Shown here: in pieces, positions 18,855-26,740 of the stretch
How the letters are laid out: every line of letters begins with the position of its first letter
How positions within the stretch are numbered: position 1 is the stretch's first letter
NCBI RefSeq assembly: GCF_034043675.1
Contig: NZ_JAXCLA010000004.1
Location: forward strand, 620,001-684,000
DNA: 64,000 nt
Reading direction: 5' to 3'
From: KK5 sp034043675
GTDB taxonomy: Bacteria; Pseudomonadota; Gammaproteobacteria; Burkholderiales; Burkholderiaceae_C
Notes under the pieces: generated by a model
What the model saw: the letters and a program-made list of their open reading frames with translations, nothing else
What the model was told of the DNA's origin: nothing
The model's database searches: none
Translations under genes and position numbers: made by a program

Positions 18855-19379
18855 TTACTTCAGTCTTTTGAGCCCGTCACGGTAGCGGGCGGCGTTCTCT
18901 ATGTAGTGGCGACTGGTCAGTTTCAAAGCCTCGATCTGCGCCGGCTCCAGCGCGCGCACGACGCGGGCCGGGCTGCCGACGATCAGCGAGCCGTCCGGGA
19001 ACTCCTTGCCCTCGGTCACCAGCGCACCGGCGCCCACCAGGCAGTGTCGGCCGATCTTGGCGCCGTTCAGGATCACCGCGCCGATGCCCACCAGCGAGTA
19101 GTCGCCCACCGTGCAGCCGTGCAGCATCACCTTGTGGCCGACGGTCACACCCTCGCCCAGCGTCAGCGGAAAGCCCATGTCGGAGTGCAGCACCGAGCCG
19201 TCCTGGATATTGGAGCCGGCGCCCAGCGTCAGCATCTCGTTGTCGCCACGCAGCACCGCGTTGAACCAGATGTTGACGCCTTCATGCAAGGTCACGCGGC
19301 CGAAGACCTCGGCGCTGTCGGCCACCCAGGCGGATTCGTGAACGTCGGGGACCAGATCGCCCAGTTGATAGATCGCCAT
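18855..19379 (-). CDS. Gamma-carbonic-anhydrase-like hexapeptide-repeat protein
   Basis: 174 residues with a left-handed beta-helix pattern of hexapeptide repeats from about residue 25 to 135, for example GVNIWFNAVLRGDNE, LGEGVTVGHKVMLHGC and VGIGAVILNGAKIG. The zinc-ligand histidines of the gamma-class are present (VLHSD, VGHKVMLH). The family includes YrdA/CaiE-like proteins, many with unproven carbonic anhydrase activity, so I stop at the family name. It is the first gene of a likely two-gene operon with hslO. Confidence 0.88.
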   Translation of the reverse strand: MAIYQLGDLVPDVHESAWVADSAEVFGRVTLHEGVNIWFNAVLRGDNEMLTLGAGSNIQDGSVLHSDMGFPLTLGEGVTVGHKVMLHGCTVGDYSLVGIGAVILNGAKIGRHCLVGAGALVTEGKEFPDGSLIVGSPARVVRALEPAQIEALKLTSRHYIENAARYRDGLKRLK

Positions 19380-19414
19380 GCCGCCATCGCCTCCGCTTGG
19401 GCAAAGCGGCGATT

Positions 19415-20161
19415 TTAGAGGCTGCCCGTGACGCTACGCAGGCGCTCCAGCCCGCTGCGGCTGATCGGCACCAGGGCGCCGCTGCGCAGCCGCGCCGCAT
19501 GGCCCTCGCTGCCATGGCGCTCGATCGCAGCCAGCGCGGCGACGTTGATGATGGCCGAGCGGTGCACGCGCACGAAGGCGGCCGGGTCGAGCTGGGCCTC
19601 GATCTCCGAGATCTTCTGCAGCTTCAGCCGGCTGCGGCCCTGGGCATGGACGGCCAGGTAGTCGCCCTGGGCCTCCAGCCAGTCGATCTGCTCGACCGGG
19701 ATCACGTGGACCTGCTCGCGCTCGCGGATCAGCAGGCGCTGCAGGTATTGCCCGCCGCGCGCGGCCACGGCCAGCGCCTGCGGGTCGATGGCCGCGGCCT
19801 GGCGCAGTTGCGCAGCGCGAGCCAGCGCCGCGTCGAAGCGCTGCTGCGAGAAGGGCTTCAGCAGGTAGTCGACCGCATGCAGCTCGAAGGCCTTGATCGC
19901 ATGCGCATCGAAGGCGGTGGTGAAGATCACGCCGTGGCGCCGGCCGCTGAGCTCCAGCACCTCGATGCCGGAGAGCCGCGGCATCTGGATGTCGAGAAAG
20001 ACCAGGTCCGGCGCCAGCGCCTCGATCCGGGCCAGCGCAGTCTCGCCGTCCTCGCACTCTGCCACCAGGCGGATGTGCGGATGCGCGCCGAGGTACTCGG
20101 CCAGCAGGCGGCGGGCCAGCGCCTCGTCGTCGGCGATCAGGGCGGTGAGCATCGTCGTCAT
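19415..20161 (-). CDS. LytTR-family response regulator (AlgR/LytR-like)
   Basis: 248 residues. The N-terminal receiver domain has acidic residues in LIADDE, the phospho-acceptor Asp in LVFLDIQMPRLSGIEV near residue 58, and Lys in YLLKPF near residue 105. The C-terminal LytTR DNA-binding domain is visible as DWLEAQGDYLAVHAQGR and FVRVHRSAIINVAAL. It overlaps the sensor-kinase gene by four bases (ATGA), so it is the kinase partner. Its regulon cannot be deduced, but the gene upstream in the operon is an envelope-stress-type membrane protein. Confidence 0.93.
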   Translation of the reverse strand: MTTMLTALIADDEALARRLLAEYLGAHPHIRLVAECEDGETALARIEALAPDLVFLDIQMPRLSGIEVLELSGRRHGVIFTTAFDAHAIKAFELHAVDYLLKPFSQQRFDAALARAAQLRQAAAIDPQALAVAARGGQYLQRLLIREREQVHVIPVEQIDWLEAQGDYLAVHAQGRSRLKLQKISEIEAQLDPAAFVRVHRSAIINVAALAAIERHGSEGHAARLRSGALVPISRSGLERLRSVTGSL

Positions 20162-21210
20162 CGGGGCATTGTGGCGGGCAGCAGCAGCGTCACGACGAAG
20201 TCCGTGCCAAGACGCTGCCAGGCGATGCGCGCCTGCGGGCCATGCAGCGCCTCCAGCCGGCTGCGCAGGTTGCGCAGGCCCAGGCCGTGGCCGGGCTGCG
20301 GTGCCGCCAGCGGGTCGACCGGGTTGCTAACCTCCAGCTTGAGCTGACCCTGCTCGATGCCCGCCGCCAGCCGCACCGTGCCGCCGCCGGCCAGCGGGCC
20401 GATGCCATGCTTGATCGCGTTCTCCAGCAGCGGCTGCAGGCTCATCGCCGGCACCAGGCAGGCGCGCACGGCCTCCTCCACCTGCCACTGCAGCGCCAGC
20501 TTGGCGCCGAAGCGCCGCAGCTCGATGGCGGCGTACTGCTCGCACAGCGCCAGCTCGTCGGCCAGCGGCAGTTGCGGCCGATCGGCCAGGGCCAGGGTGG
20601 CGCGGAAGAACTGCGCCAGCTCGATAGCCATGTCGCGTGCCGCGGCGGGCTCGATCTGCGTGAGCGCACTGATCGAGTTCAGGCAGTTGAACAGGAAGTG
20701 CGGATTGACCTGCGCGCGCAGCAGCTGCAGCTCTGCCTCGCGCGCCAGCGTGCGTGCCTGTTCCGCCGCCTGTGCGGCCTGGTGCGCGCGCTCCACCGCC
20801 AGCAGCACCTCGTGGGCCAGCAGCGCCAGCAGGTAAAGCAGCCCGCCGGCCGCGAACAGCATCAGCCAGGCCGCTGGCGTCAGCACCAGCAGCGGCGCCG
20901 CGCCGATCAGCGTGCCGAGCGAGTTCCAGGACACGGCCAGGCCCAGCCAGCTCAGCGCCGCCACCACCGGCGCCGCCGCGTAGAGCGCCAGTAGCGCCGG
21001 CCAGCGCCGGTCCGCAAAGCCGCGGCACAGGAAGTAGGACGACAGCGCCACAAAGCCGTACACCACGCAGACCGGCAGCGCGAACAGCAGCGCGCGCGGC
21101 CAGGGCCCCTGGCCCGAGACGCTCAGCAAGCCCGCCAGCAGCGCGCCCACGCCCAGGCAGGCGCCCATGAAGCCGAGCAGGCGGCGGTAGTCGGCAAAAA
21201 CCGGATGCAT
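20158..21210 (-). CDS. LytS-type sensor histidine kinase (His_kinase PF06580 family)
   Basis: 350 residues. Five to six hydrophobic helices fill the N-terminal third, with short loops and no periplasmic sensor domain. A short coiled coil (EQARTLAREAELQLLRAQ) leads into the phospho-acceptor motif QVNPHFLFNCLNSI near residue 170. The ATPase part shows PLLENAIKHG (N-box) and HGLGLRNLRSRLE (G-box). The lack of an extracytoplasmic sensor domain suggests it senses within the membrane or through a partner, for which the upstream LiaF-like protein is a candidate. The genes are 13 bases apart. Confidence 0.92.
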   Translation of the reverse strand: MHPVFADYRRLLGFMGACLGVGALLAGLLSVSGQGPWPRALLFALPVCVVYGFVALSSYFLCRGFADRRWPALLALYAAAPVVAALSWLGLAVSWNSLGTLIGAAPLLVLTPAAWLMLFAAGGLLYLLALLAHEVLLAVERAHQAAQAAEQARTLAREAELQLLRAQVNPHFLFNCLNSISALTQIEPAAARDMAIELAQFFRATLALADRPQLPLADELALCEQYAAIELRRFGAKLALQWQVEEAVRACLVPAMSLQPLLENAIKHGIGPLAGGGTVRLAAGIEQGQLKLEVSNPVDPLAAPQPGHGLGLRNLRSRLEALHGPQARIAWQRLGTDFVVTLLLPATMPR

Positions 21211-21223
21211 CAGGCAGGGTGCA

Positions 21224-21970
21224 TCAGTTGCGGATCGTCACGCTGCCCATCACGACCTCGCCGCCGATCTGCAGCCGCCCGGCGGGCGCGACCGGCGGCA
21301 CCGTGCGGTCGTCGACGCCGGCCAGCACATGCTCCGCCCGCACGCTGACTGCCCAGCTGCGCGGCACCTTGATCTCGATGCCGCCCATGACGACCTTGAC
21401 CAGCAAGGCGGCGTCGCCCGCGATGGCCGCATCGCGCAGGTCGAGCTCGATGCTGCCCATCACGGCGCTGAGTTCCCCGCCCTGGAAGTTCTGCGATGCG
21501 TTGCTCAGGACCTGGCTGCCCAGCGTGGTGGAGACGTCCACGCGATCGCTGTTGTCGACGTGCGTGCTGGTGCCGAGCCCCGCCGGCAGCGCCATGCCAT
21601 GGCGTCGCGCCCAGCGTGCCTCGCGCCGCAGCTGGCGGCGCTGCCAGCGCTGCCCGTCCCAGCGGCTGCCGCGCAGCAGCATGCTGGCGCCGCCGATGAT
21701 CAGCAGCACCGGCCACCAGTCGCGCCAATGGAGATACAGATAGCCGAGGTTCTGGGCCGTGAGCAGCAGGCCGACGAAGATCAGCGCGGCGCTGCCGAAG
21801 AAACTGCGCCAGCTGAACAGGCGCACGACGCCCAGCACCACCAGCACCATCGGCCAGTAGGGGCGCAGCACGCCGGCATCGAAGAGCCGGGCGTTGTCCA
21901 GCAGGGCGACGAGGCCCACGCCGATGATGAAGAGGCCGATGACGAGCCGGCTGAGCTGACGGTGGAACAC
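21224..21970 (-). CDS. LiaF-like membrane protein (cell-wall-stress accessory)
   Basis: 248 residues. Three to four transmembrane helices in the first 105 residues (LVIGLFIIGVGLVALL, YWPMVLVVLGVVRLF, AALIFVGLLLTAQNLGYLYL, WWPVLLIIGGASMLL) precede a soluble C-terminal domain. That domain has the beta-rich repeats of the LiaF C-terminal family (GGELSAVMGSIELDLRDA, VKVVMGGIEIKVP, GGEVVMGSVTIRN). In Firmicutes LiaF inhibits a sensor kinase of envelope stress. Here it heads an operon with a kinase and a regulator of a different class, so an analogous role is an inference. Confidence 0.83.
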   Translation of the reverse strand: MFHRQLSRLVIGLFIIGVGLVALLDNARLFDAGVLRPYWPMVLVVLGVVRLFSWRSFFGSAALIFVGLLLTAQNLGYLYLHWRDWWPVLLIIGGASMLLRGSRWDGQRWQRRQLRREARWARRHGMALPAGLGTSTHVDNSDRVDVSTTLGSQVLSNASQNFQGGELSAVMGSIELDLRDAAIAGDAALLVKVVMGGIEIKVPRSWAVSVRAEHVLAGVDDRTVPPVAPAGRLQIGGEVVMGSVTIRN

Positions 21971-22091
21971 GGTGGGCTCCCGAAACTAAAGATTGGAAAG
22001 TGCGCGCAGCATCCCAGATTGCCACTCAGGGCGCAGCCGCTTTTCGGTCAACGGACGGAAGCCCTCGACGAACGTCGGCGCGGCGCGCTTC

Positions 22092-22097
22092 TAAAAT
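22092..22097 (+). promoter_or_regulatory. -10-like TAAAAT immediately upstream of thyA
   Basis: TAAAAT ends six bases before the thyA ATG, and no Shine-Dalgarno sequence lies between. Use of this element would place the transcript start at or next to the ATG (leaderless mRNA). No clear -35 is visible. Confidence 0.3.
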
Positions 22098-22103
22098 GGC
22101 CCG

Positions 22104-22910
22104 ATGACCGCCGCCACCTCCCAGTACGAAGATTTCATGCGCCACGTGTTCGAGCACGGCGCCACCAAGAGCGACCGCACCGGCACCGGCACGCGCAGCG
22201 TGTTCGGCCACCAGATGCGCTTCGACCTGAACCAGGGCTTCCCGCTGGTGACGACGAAGAAGGTGCACATGAAATCCATCGTGCTGGAGCTGCTGTGGTT
22301 CCTGCGCGGCGATTCCAACGCCCGCTGGCTGCAGGAGCGCGGCGTGACGATCTGGAACGAATGGGCACGGCCGGACGGCGATCTCGGCCCTGTCTACGGC
22401 GTGCAGTGGCGCTCCTGGCCGACGCCGGACGGCGGCCACATCGACCAGATCGCCGAAGTCGTCAAGCAGCTCAAGACCAACCCCGACTCGCGCCGCATCA
22501 TCGTCAGCGCCTGGAACGTGGCCGACCTGGGCAAGATGGCGCTGATGCCCTGCCACGCTTTCTTCCAGTTCTACGTGGCCGACGGCAAGCTCAGCTGCCA
22601 GCTCTACCAGCGCAGCGCCGACATCTTCCTGGGCGTGCCCTTCAACATCGCTTCCTACGCCTTGCTCACGCAGATGCTGGCCCAGCAGTGCGACCTGGAA
22701 CTGGGCGACTTCGTCTGGACCGGTGGCGACTGCCACATCTACAGCAACCATTTCGAGCAGGTGCAGACCCAGCTGGCCCGCACGCCGCTGCCCTTCCCGA
22801 AGCTGCACATCAAGCGCCGCCCGGCCTCGATCTTCGACTACGAGTACGAGGACTTCGAGCTGCAGGGCTACGAATCGCATCCGGCCATCAAGGCGCCCGT
22901 GGCGGTATGA
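22104..22910 (+). CDS. thyA: Thymidylate synthase
   Basis: 268 residues, near the standard 264. It methylates dUMP to dTMP with methylene-tetrahydrofolate, producing dihydrofolate. The nucleophile Cys is in LMPCHAFFQFYV near residue 152. The dUMP-binding arginines appear in KSDRTGTGTRS and SRRIIVSAWN, and the late motif DFVWTGGDCHIYSNH is intact. It overlaps folA by four bases (ATGA); folA recycles the dihydrofolate made here, so the coupling is functional. Confidence 0.98.
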   Translation: MTAATSQYEDFMRHVFEHGATKSDRTGTGTRSVFGHQMRFDLNQGFPLVTTKKVHMKSIVLELLWFLRGDSNARWLQERGVTIWNEWARPDGDLGPVYGVQWRSWPTPDGGHIDQIAEVVKQLKTNPDSRRIIVSAWNVADLGKMALMPCHAFFQFYVADGKLSCQLYQRSADIFLGVPFNIASYALLTQMLAQQCDLELGDFVWTGGDCHIYSNHFEQVQTQLARTPLPFPKLHIKRRPASIFDYEYEDFELQGYESHPAIKAPVAV

Positions 22911-23398
22911 GGCTCAGCCTGATCGTCGGCCTCGGCCGCAATCGCGAGATCGGCCGCGACAACGGCCTGCTGTGGCACCTGCCCGGCGACCTGCCGCGCT
23001 TCAAGGCGCTGACGATGGGCCATGCGGTGATCATGGGCCGCAAGACCTGGGATTCGCTGCCCGAGCGATTCCGCCCGCTGCCGGGCCGGCGCAACATCGT
23101 GCTGTCGCGCCAGCCGGCGCTGCAACTGGCCGGTGCCGAGGTGTTCCGTACGCTGGAGGAGGCGCTGGCCGCCTGCGCGGGCGACGCCGACGTGTTCGTG
23201 ATCGGCGGCGCGCAGATCTACACGCAAGCGCTGCCGCTGGCCGACAGGCTGGAGCTGACCGAGGTCGAGGCCGATTTCCCTGACGCCGACGCCTTCTTCC
23301 CGGCCTGGGATCGCAGCGCCTTCGAGGAGACGGCGCGGGCGACGCAGATGTCAGCCGAGGGCTGGCGTTATGACTTCGTCACGTATCAGCGCAAATAA
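22907..23398 (+). CDS. folA: Dihydrofolate reductase
   Basis: 163 residues. It reduces dihydrofolate with NADPH. Family motifs in order: IVGLGRNREIGRDNGLLWHLPGD cut short here as GLLWHLPGD (substrate and M20 loop), VIMGRKTWDSLP (NADPH site), RRNIVLSR and FVIGGAQIYTQALPLAD. The ATG is nested in the thyA stop, so translation is coupled. Cytoplasmic, housekeeping. Confidence 0.97.
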   Translation: MRLSLIVGLGRNREIGRDNGLLWHLPGDLPRFKALTMGHAVIMGRKTWDSLPERFRPLPGRRNIVLSRQPALQLAGAEVFRTLEEALAACAGDADVFVIGGAQIYTQALPLADRLELTEVEADFPDADAFFPAWDRSAFEETARATQMSAEGWRYDFVTYQRK

Positions 23399-23450
23399 TC
23401 CGTTACCTGCACGACAGACAAACACCAATTCTTCCTCGAGGGAACACACC

Positions 23451-24032
23451 ATGTCCGGACAAGGCTTCCACGTCCACGGCCCGCACGATCACGAGATCGA
23501 GCACGTGGCGCAACACGGCTCGCACGACTCCTTCGCCAGCAAGGTGGCGGTGATGACCGCGCTGGTGGCGACGATCGGCGCGATCTTCGGCTACATGGGC
23601 GGCCTGACTCAGGCGAACGCGGGCCTCTACAAGAACGACGCAGCGATCCACAAGACCGCGGCGTCCAACCAGTGGAACTACTTCCAGGCAAAGAGCAGCA
23701 AGCAGAACATGGCCGAGCTGGCGATGGACCTGAGCACCTCCGAGGAACAGAAGGCCAAGTACCGGGACAAGATCGCCCGCTACGAGAAGGAAAAGAACGA
23801 GATCAAGGACGAGGCCGAGAAGCTGGAGAAGGAATCCCAGGAGTGGGACGAACGCAGCGAGAAGGAGCTGCACGAGCACCACCGTTGGGCCCAGGCCACC
23901 ACGGCCCTGCAGATCTCGATCGCCATGGCGGCGATCACGCTGCTGACGAAGAAGAAGTGGCTGGAGAACCTGACGATCGTCGCCGCGCTGATCGGCATCG
24001 GCCTGGGCGTCGTCGCCGCGCTGCACCACTGA
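23451..24032 (+). CDS. DUF4337 family membrane protein
   Basis: 193 residues from ATG 23451. A His/Asp-rich N-terminus (FHVHGPHDHEIEH) precedes a transmembrane helix at about residues 31-50. Then comes a charged coiled coil (EKEKNEIKDEAEKLEKESQE), and two hydrophobic segments close the protein (QISIAMAAITLL and LTIVAALIGIGLGVVAAL). This is the layout of DUF4337 proteins, whose function is not known. No operon partner is evident; folA ends 52 bases upstream. Confidence 0.85.
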   Translation: MSGQGFHVHGPHDHEIEHVAQHGSHDSFASKVAVMTALVATIGAIFGYMGGLTQANAGLYKNDAAIHKTAASNQWNYFQAKSSKQNMAELAMDLSTSEEQKAKYRDKIARYEKEKNEIKDEAEKLEKESQEWDERSEKELHEHHRWAQATTALQISIAMAAITLLTKKKWLENLTIVAALIGIGLGVVAALHH

Positions 24033-24044
24033 GCGGTGTCGCCG

Positions 24045-24059
24045 TGGGGTCAGGTCATG
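24045..24059 (+). repeat. Dispersed short repeat GGGGTCAGGTC, copy 2
   Basis: TGGGGTCAGGTCATG, one base different from copies at 2844 and 26612. It lies between the DUF4337 gene and the binding-protein gene. Confidence 0.35.
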
Positions 24060-24161
24060 CCAAAGTGCATCGCCTGCAAGATAGGGATGAACAATATTTC
24101 AGGGGTTGAAGTCTGATCATCTGAAGCACGATGGCATCTGTCGTGATTCGGAGAGTGGACC

Positions 24162-25013
24162 ATGCCAACGCTGCCCAAGCTGACAGCCCCTGTGGACCTC
24201 GGACGTCGCCTGGCCGTGTTCTGGCTGGGCGCTCTGGGCGCGATGGGCACACGAAGTGCCTTCGCGGCGACCGAACCACGCGTGCTGCGCGCCTTAGTCG
24301 AATCCTGGCCGCCGTATGTCTATCCGGGAAAAGGCAACGAGGTGCGCGGGCTCGATGCGGAGCTGCTGCAGGCCATCTGCCAGCAGGCGGGATTCAAACT
24401 CGTGTGGGTGCGGACCCCGCAGGCGCGGCGCCGGCGCCGCTTCCAGGAACTGCTGGACGACCGCTTCGACGTCGTGTTCTCGGCCACGCCCATCGCACGC
24501 GACATCGATTCGGTCCAGTACACCCGCCCCTACCGGCAGGAGGTGATGATGGTCGCGGCGCCTGCGGTGCACGATGCGGCCCTGGATGAACTGCGAAGTT
24601 TCGAAGACGTTCTCGACAGACGGGTTCGACTGCTCTGCCCCGACGTCGGTGGCCTGGGCAAGGAGTTCGAGGCGAGCCGCGCCCAGCTCGAAAGCGCTGG
24701 GCTTCTCGTGCGATACCCGACGACGCGCCAGGGCATCGACATGCTGCGCGCCGAGCGGGCGCAGCTCATCATCGGGGACTCCCGCGATCTCCAGGAGCAA
24801 TCGCGCCTGCTCGCCTTCCCCTTGGTCCAGCAGCCCTACGGCCTCAGCGCCGAGCCGGTGAGCCTGATGCTGAGCCGCCGGCGCCTGAATGCGGCCGATG
24901 TGGAAGCGATCGACCAGGCGATCGAAGAGCTTGAACGGCGCGGCGTTCTCCGCGCGATCCGCGACCGCTATGCACTGGTTCCGCCAGGAACCGTGCCGGC
25001 TACGCCACCTTGA
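24162..25013 (+). CDS. Periplasmic solute-binding protein, SBP_bac_3-like
   Basis: 283 residues. The signal peptide is long, with a hydrophobic core LAVFWLGALGAMG and a likely cleavage after SAFA (about residue 35). The mature part follows the family-3 binding-protein pattern: RALVESWPPYVY, GLDAELLQAICQQAGFKLVW, FDVVFSATPIARD and the late VEAIDQAIEELERRGVL. No transporter genes adjoin it. Such orphan proteins can feed chemoreceptors or serve other sensing roles, and the convergent neighbour is a chemoreceptor gene that overlaps its end by 14 bases. The ligand is unknown. Confidence 0.82.
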   Translation: MPTLPKLTAPVDLGRRLAVFWLGALGAMGTRSAFAATEPRVLRALVESWPPYVYPGKGNEVRGLDAELLQAICQQAGFKLVWVRTPQARRRRRFQELLDDRFDVVFSATPIARDIDSVQYTRPYRQEVMMVAAPAVHDAALDELRSFEDVLDRRVRLLCPDVGGLGKEFEASRAQLESAGLLVRYPTTRQGIDMLRAERAQLIIGDSRDLQEQSRLLAFPLVQQPYGLSAEPVSLMLSRRRLNAADVEAIDQAIEELERRGVLRAIRDRYALVPPGTVPATPP

Positions 25014-26544
25014 ACACCGCCACCACCTCCGACAGTCGCTGCGCCTGATCGCGCAGCGCCAGCGCGGCGGCGGCCGATTCCTCCACCAACGCGGCGTTCT
25101 GCTGCGTCATCTGGTCCAGCTGGGCCACGGCCTGGTTGACCTGGCTGATGCCGTCGCGCTGTTCGGCCGAGGCGGTGGTGATCTCGCCGATCAGGGTCGA
25201 CACCTGCTGGACGCTGGTGACGATCTCGCTCATCGTCTGCCCCGCCTGCGCCACCTGATGCGAGCCGGACTCCACCGTCTGGACGGACTGGTTGATCAGC
25301 GCCTTGATCTCCTTGGCCGCCTCGGCGGAGCGCTGGGCCAGGCTGCGCACCTCGGAAGCGACGACCGCGAAGCCGCGGCCCTGCTCGCCCGCCCGTGCCG
25401 CCTCGACGGCCGCATTGAGCGCCAGGATATTGGTCTGGAAAGCGATGCTGTCGATCGTGCCGATGATGTCGCCGATCTTGCGCGATGAGTCGGTGATGGC
25501 CTGCATGCTGCCCACCACCTGGCCCATCGCCTCGCCGCCGCGGGTCGCCACCTTGGCCGCCGTGGCCGCCAACTGGTTGGCCTGGCGCGCGGTATCGGCC
25601 GACTGGTTGACCGTGCCGGTCAGCTCTTCCATGCTGGACGCGGTCTGCTGCAGGTTGGAGGCGGTCTGCTCGGTGCGGGCGGACAGGTCGTTGTTGCCGG
25701 TGGCGATCTCGGTCGACGCGGTGGAGACGGAATCCACGCCGCTGCGCACATCGGTCACCACGCGACGCAGGCGCGCCGCCATGGCCGACATCGTGCGCAC
25801 CAGCATGCCGAACTCGTCCTGCCGATCGGCCTGCAGTTCCTGCGTCAAATCACCATCGGCGATCGCGTGCGCCATCTTCACGGCGCTGTCCAGCGGCTGG
25901 GTGATCGAGCGCACCAGCGCAAGCACGAACAGGATGCTCAGCCCGAACACGACCAGCACGCTGGCGGTCTGGAAGAGGACCCGACGCTGGCTGTCGCCCT
26001 CCAGCTGCGCGCGGATGGCATCGCGCTGCTGTTCCTGCACCGTGACGAACTTGTCCAGCGCCTCGAGGTAGGCGGCCATGCGCGGCCGGTACTCCTGCTG
26101 CATGTAGGCCTGCACGGCCGTCAGGTCGCCGGCATCGCGAAGCTCCTTGATCTTCGGAGCCAGCCCGCGCACCGCGGCGCGCGCATCGGCCACGACGGCC
26201 AGGGCCGCCTTGTCGGCGTCCGAGGTCGCCTCCTTCACGATCTTTTCCTGGATCGGCGTGATGCGCGCGGTCAGCGCGGCGACCCGCGTGTCGAAATCTT
26301 CCTTGAGCGCCAGGTCGGAGGTGCCCGCGGCGCTGCTGGACATGGTGACCGCAACCTCCGCCAGGCCGCGCCAGCGCACGGCCGCAGTGATGGCTGACTC
26401 GTACTGGCTGATCATCTGCGCCGCCTGTTCGTTGGCGCGCCGGCTGCTGTATTGCCCCCAGACGGCCACGGCCGTCAGCAGCAGCAGAAGCCCCAGGATC
26501 ACGAGCCACAGCTTGTGCGCCACGCGCAGGTTGTTGAAATTCAT
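25000..26544 (-). CDS. Methyl-accepting chemotaxis protein (Tar-like topology)
   Basis: 514 residues from ATG 26544, preceded by AGGAGA. A first transmembrane helix (LWLVILGLLLLLTAVAVWG, residues 12-30) and a second near residue 190 (VLVVFGLSILFVLALVRS) bracket a four-helix-bundle-like periplasmic domain of about 155 residues. A HAMP domain follows. The cytoplasmic hairpin tip EAARAGEQGRGFAVVASEVR is canonical, so coupling to CheA/CheW encoded elsewhere is expected. No CheB/CheR-tethering pentapeptide is at the C-terminus. It converges on the binding-protein gene with a 14-base overlap. Confidence 0.95.
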   Translation of the reverse strand: MNFNNLRVAHKLWLVILGLLLLLTAVAVWGQYSSRRANEQAAQMISQYESAITAAVRWRGLAEVAVTMSSSAAGTSDLALKEDFDTRVAALTARITPIQEKIVKEATSDADKAALAVVADARAAVRGLAPKIKELRDAGDLTAVQAYMQQEYRPRMAAYLEALDKFVTVQEQQRDAIRAQLEGDSQRRVLFQTASVLVVFGLSILFVLALVRSITQPLDSAVKMAHAIADGDLTQELQADRQDEFGMLVRTMSAMAARLRRVVTDVRSGVDSVSTASTEIATGNNDLSARTEQTASNLQQTASSMEELTGTVNQSADTARQANQLAATAAKVATRGGEAMGQVVGSMQAITDSSRKIGDIIGTIDSIAFQTNILALNAAVEAARAGEQGRGFAVVASEVRSLAQRSAEAAKEIKALINQSVQTVESGSHQVAQAGQTMSEIVTSVQQVSTLIGEITTASAEQRDGISQVNQAVAQLDQMTQQNAALVEESAAAALALRDQAQRLSEVVAVFKVA

Positions 26545-26611
26545 CGCTTGTCTCCTCTTCTTCTCGCCTCGGTCGGCCCGAGTGTAGGCATGCGTGGCGC
26601 CCCGGCAAGTG

Positions 26612-26626
26612 TCAAGACCTGACCCC
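26612..26626 (-). repeat. Dispersed short repeat GGGGTCAGGTCTTGA, copy 3
   Basis: Exact 15-base inverted copy of the word at 2844-2859. It sits in the spacer between the divergent chemoreceptor and sulfatase genes. Confidence 0.4.
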
Positions 26627-26740
26627 TGCCCCGACTCCTGCCCCGCCGGCTGCATAAGCTTGCTCGAATTCCGAAGTTCGCACGAGGCCCCTGCGTTGAT
26701 AGCCTCGAAAGGATTTCCTCATCACCCACGCTAGCTCCTC

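Noticed and set aside
17868..19418. Plus-strand 516-codon frame over hslO and the gamma-carbonic-anhydrase-like gene
   Set aside because: It is the shadow of two well-identified minus-strand genes.
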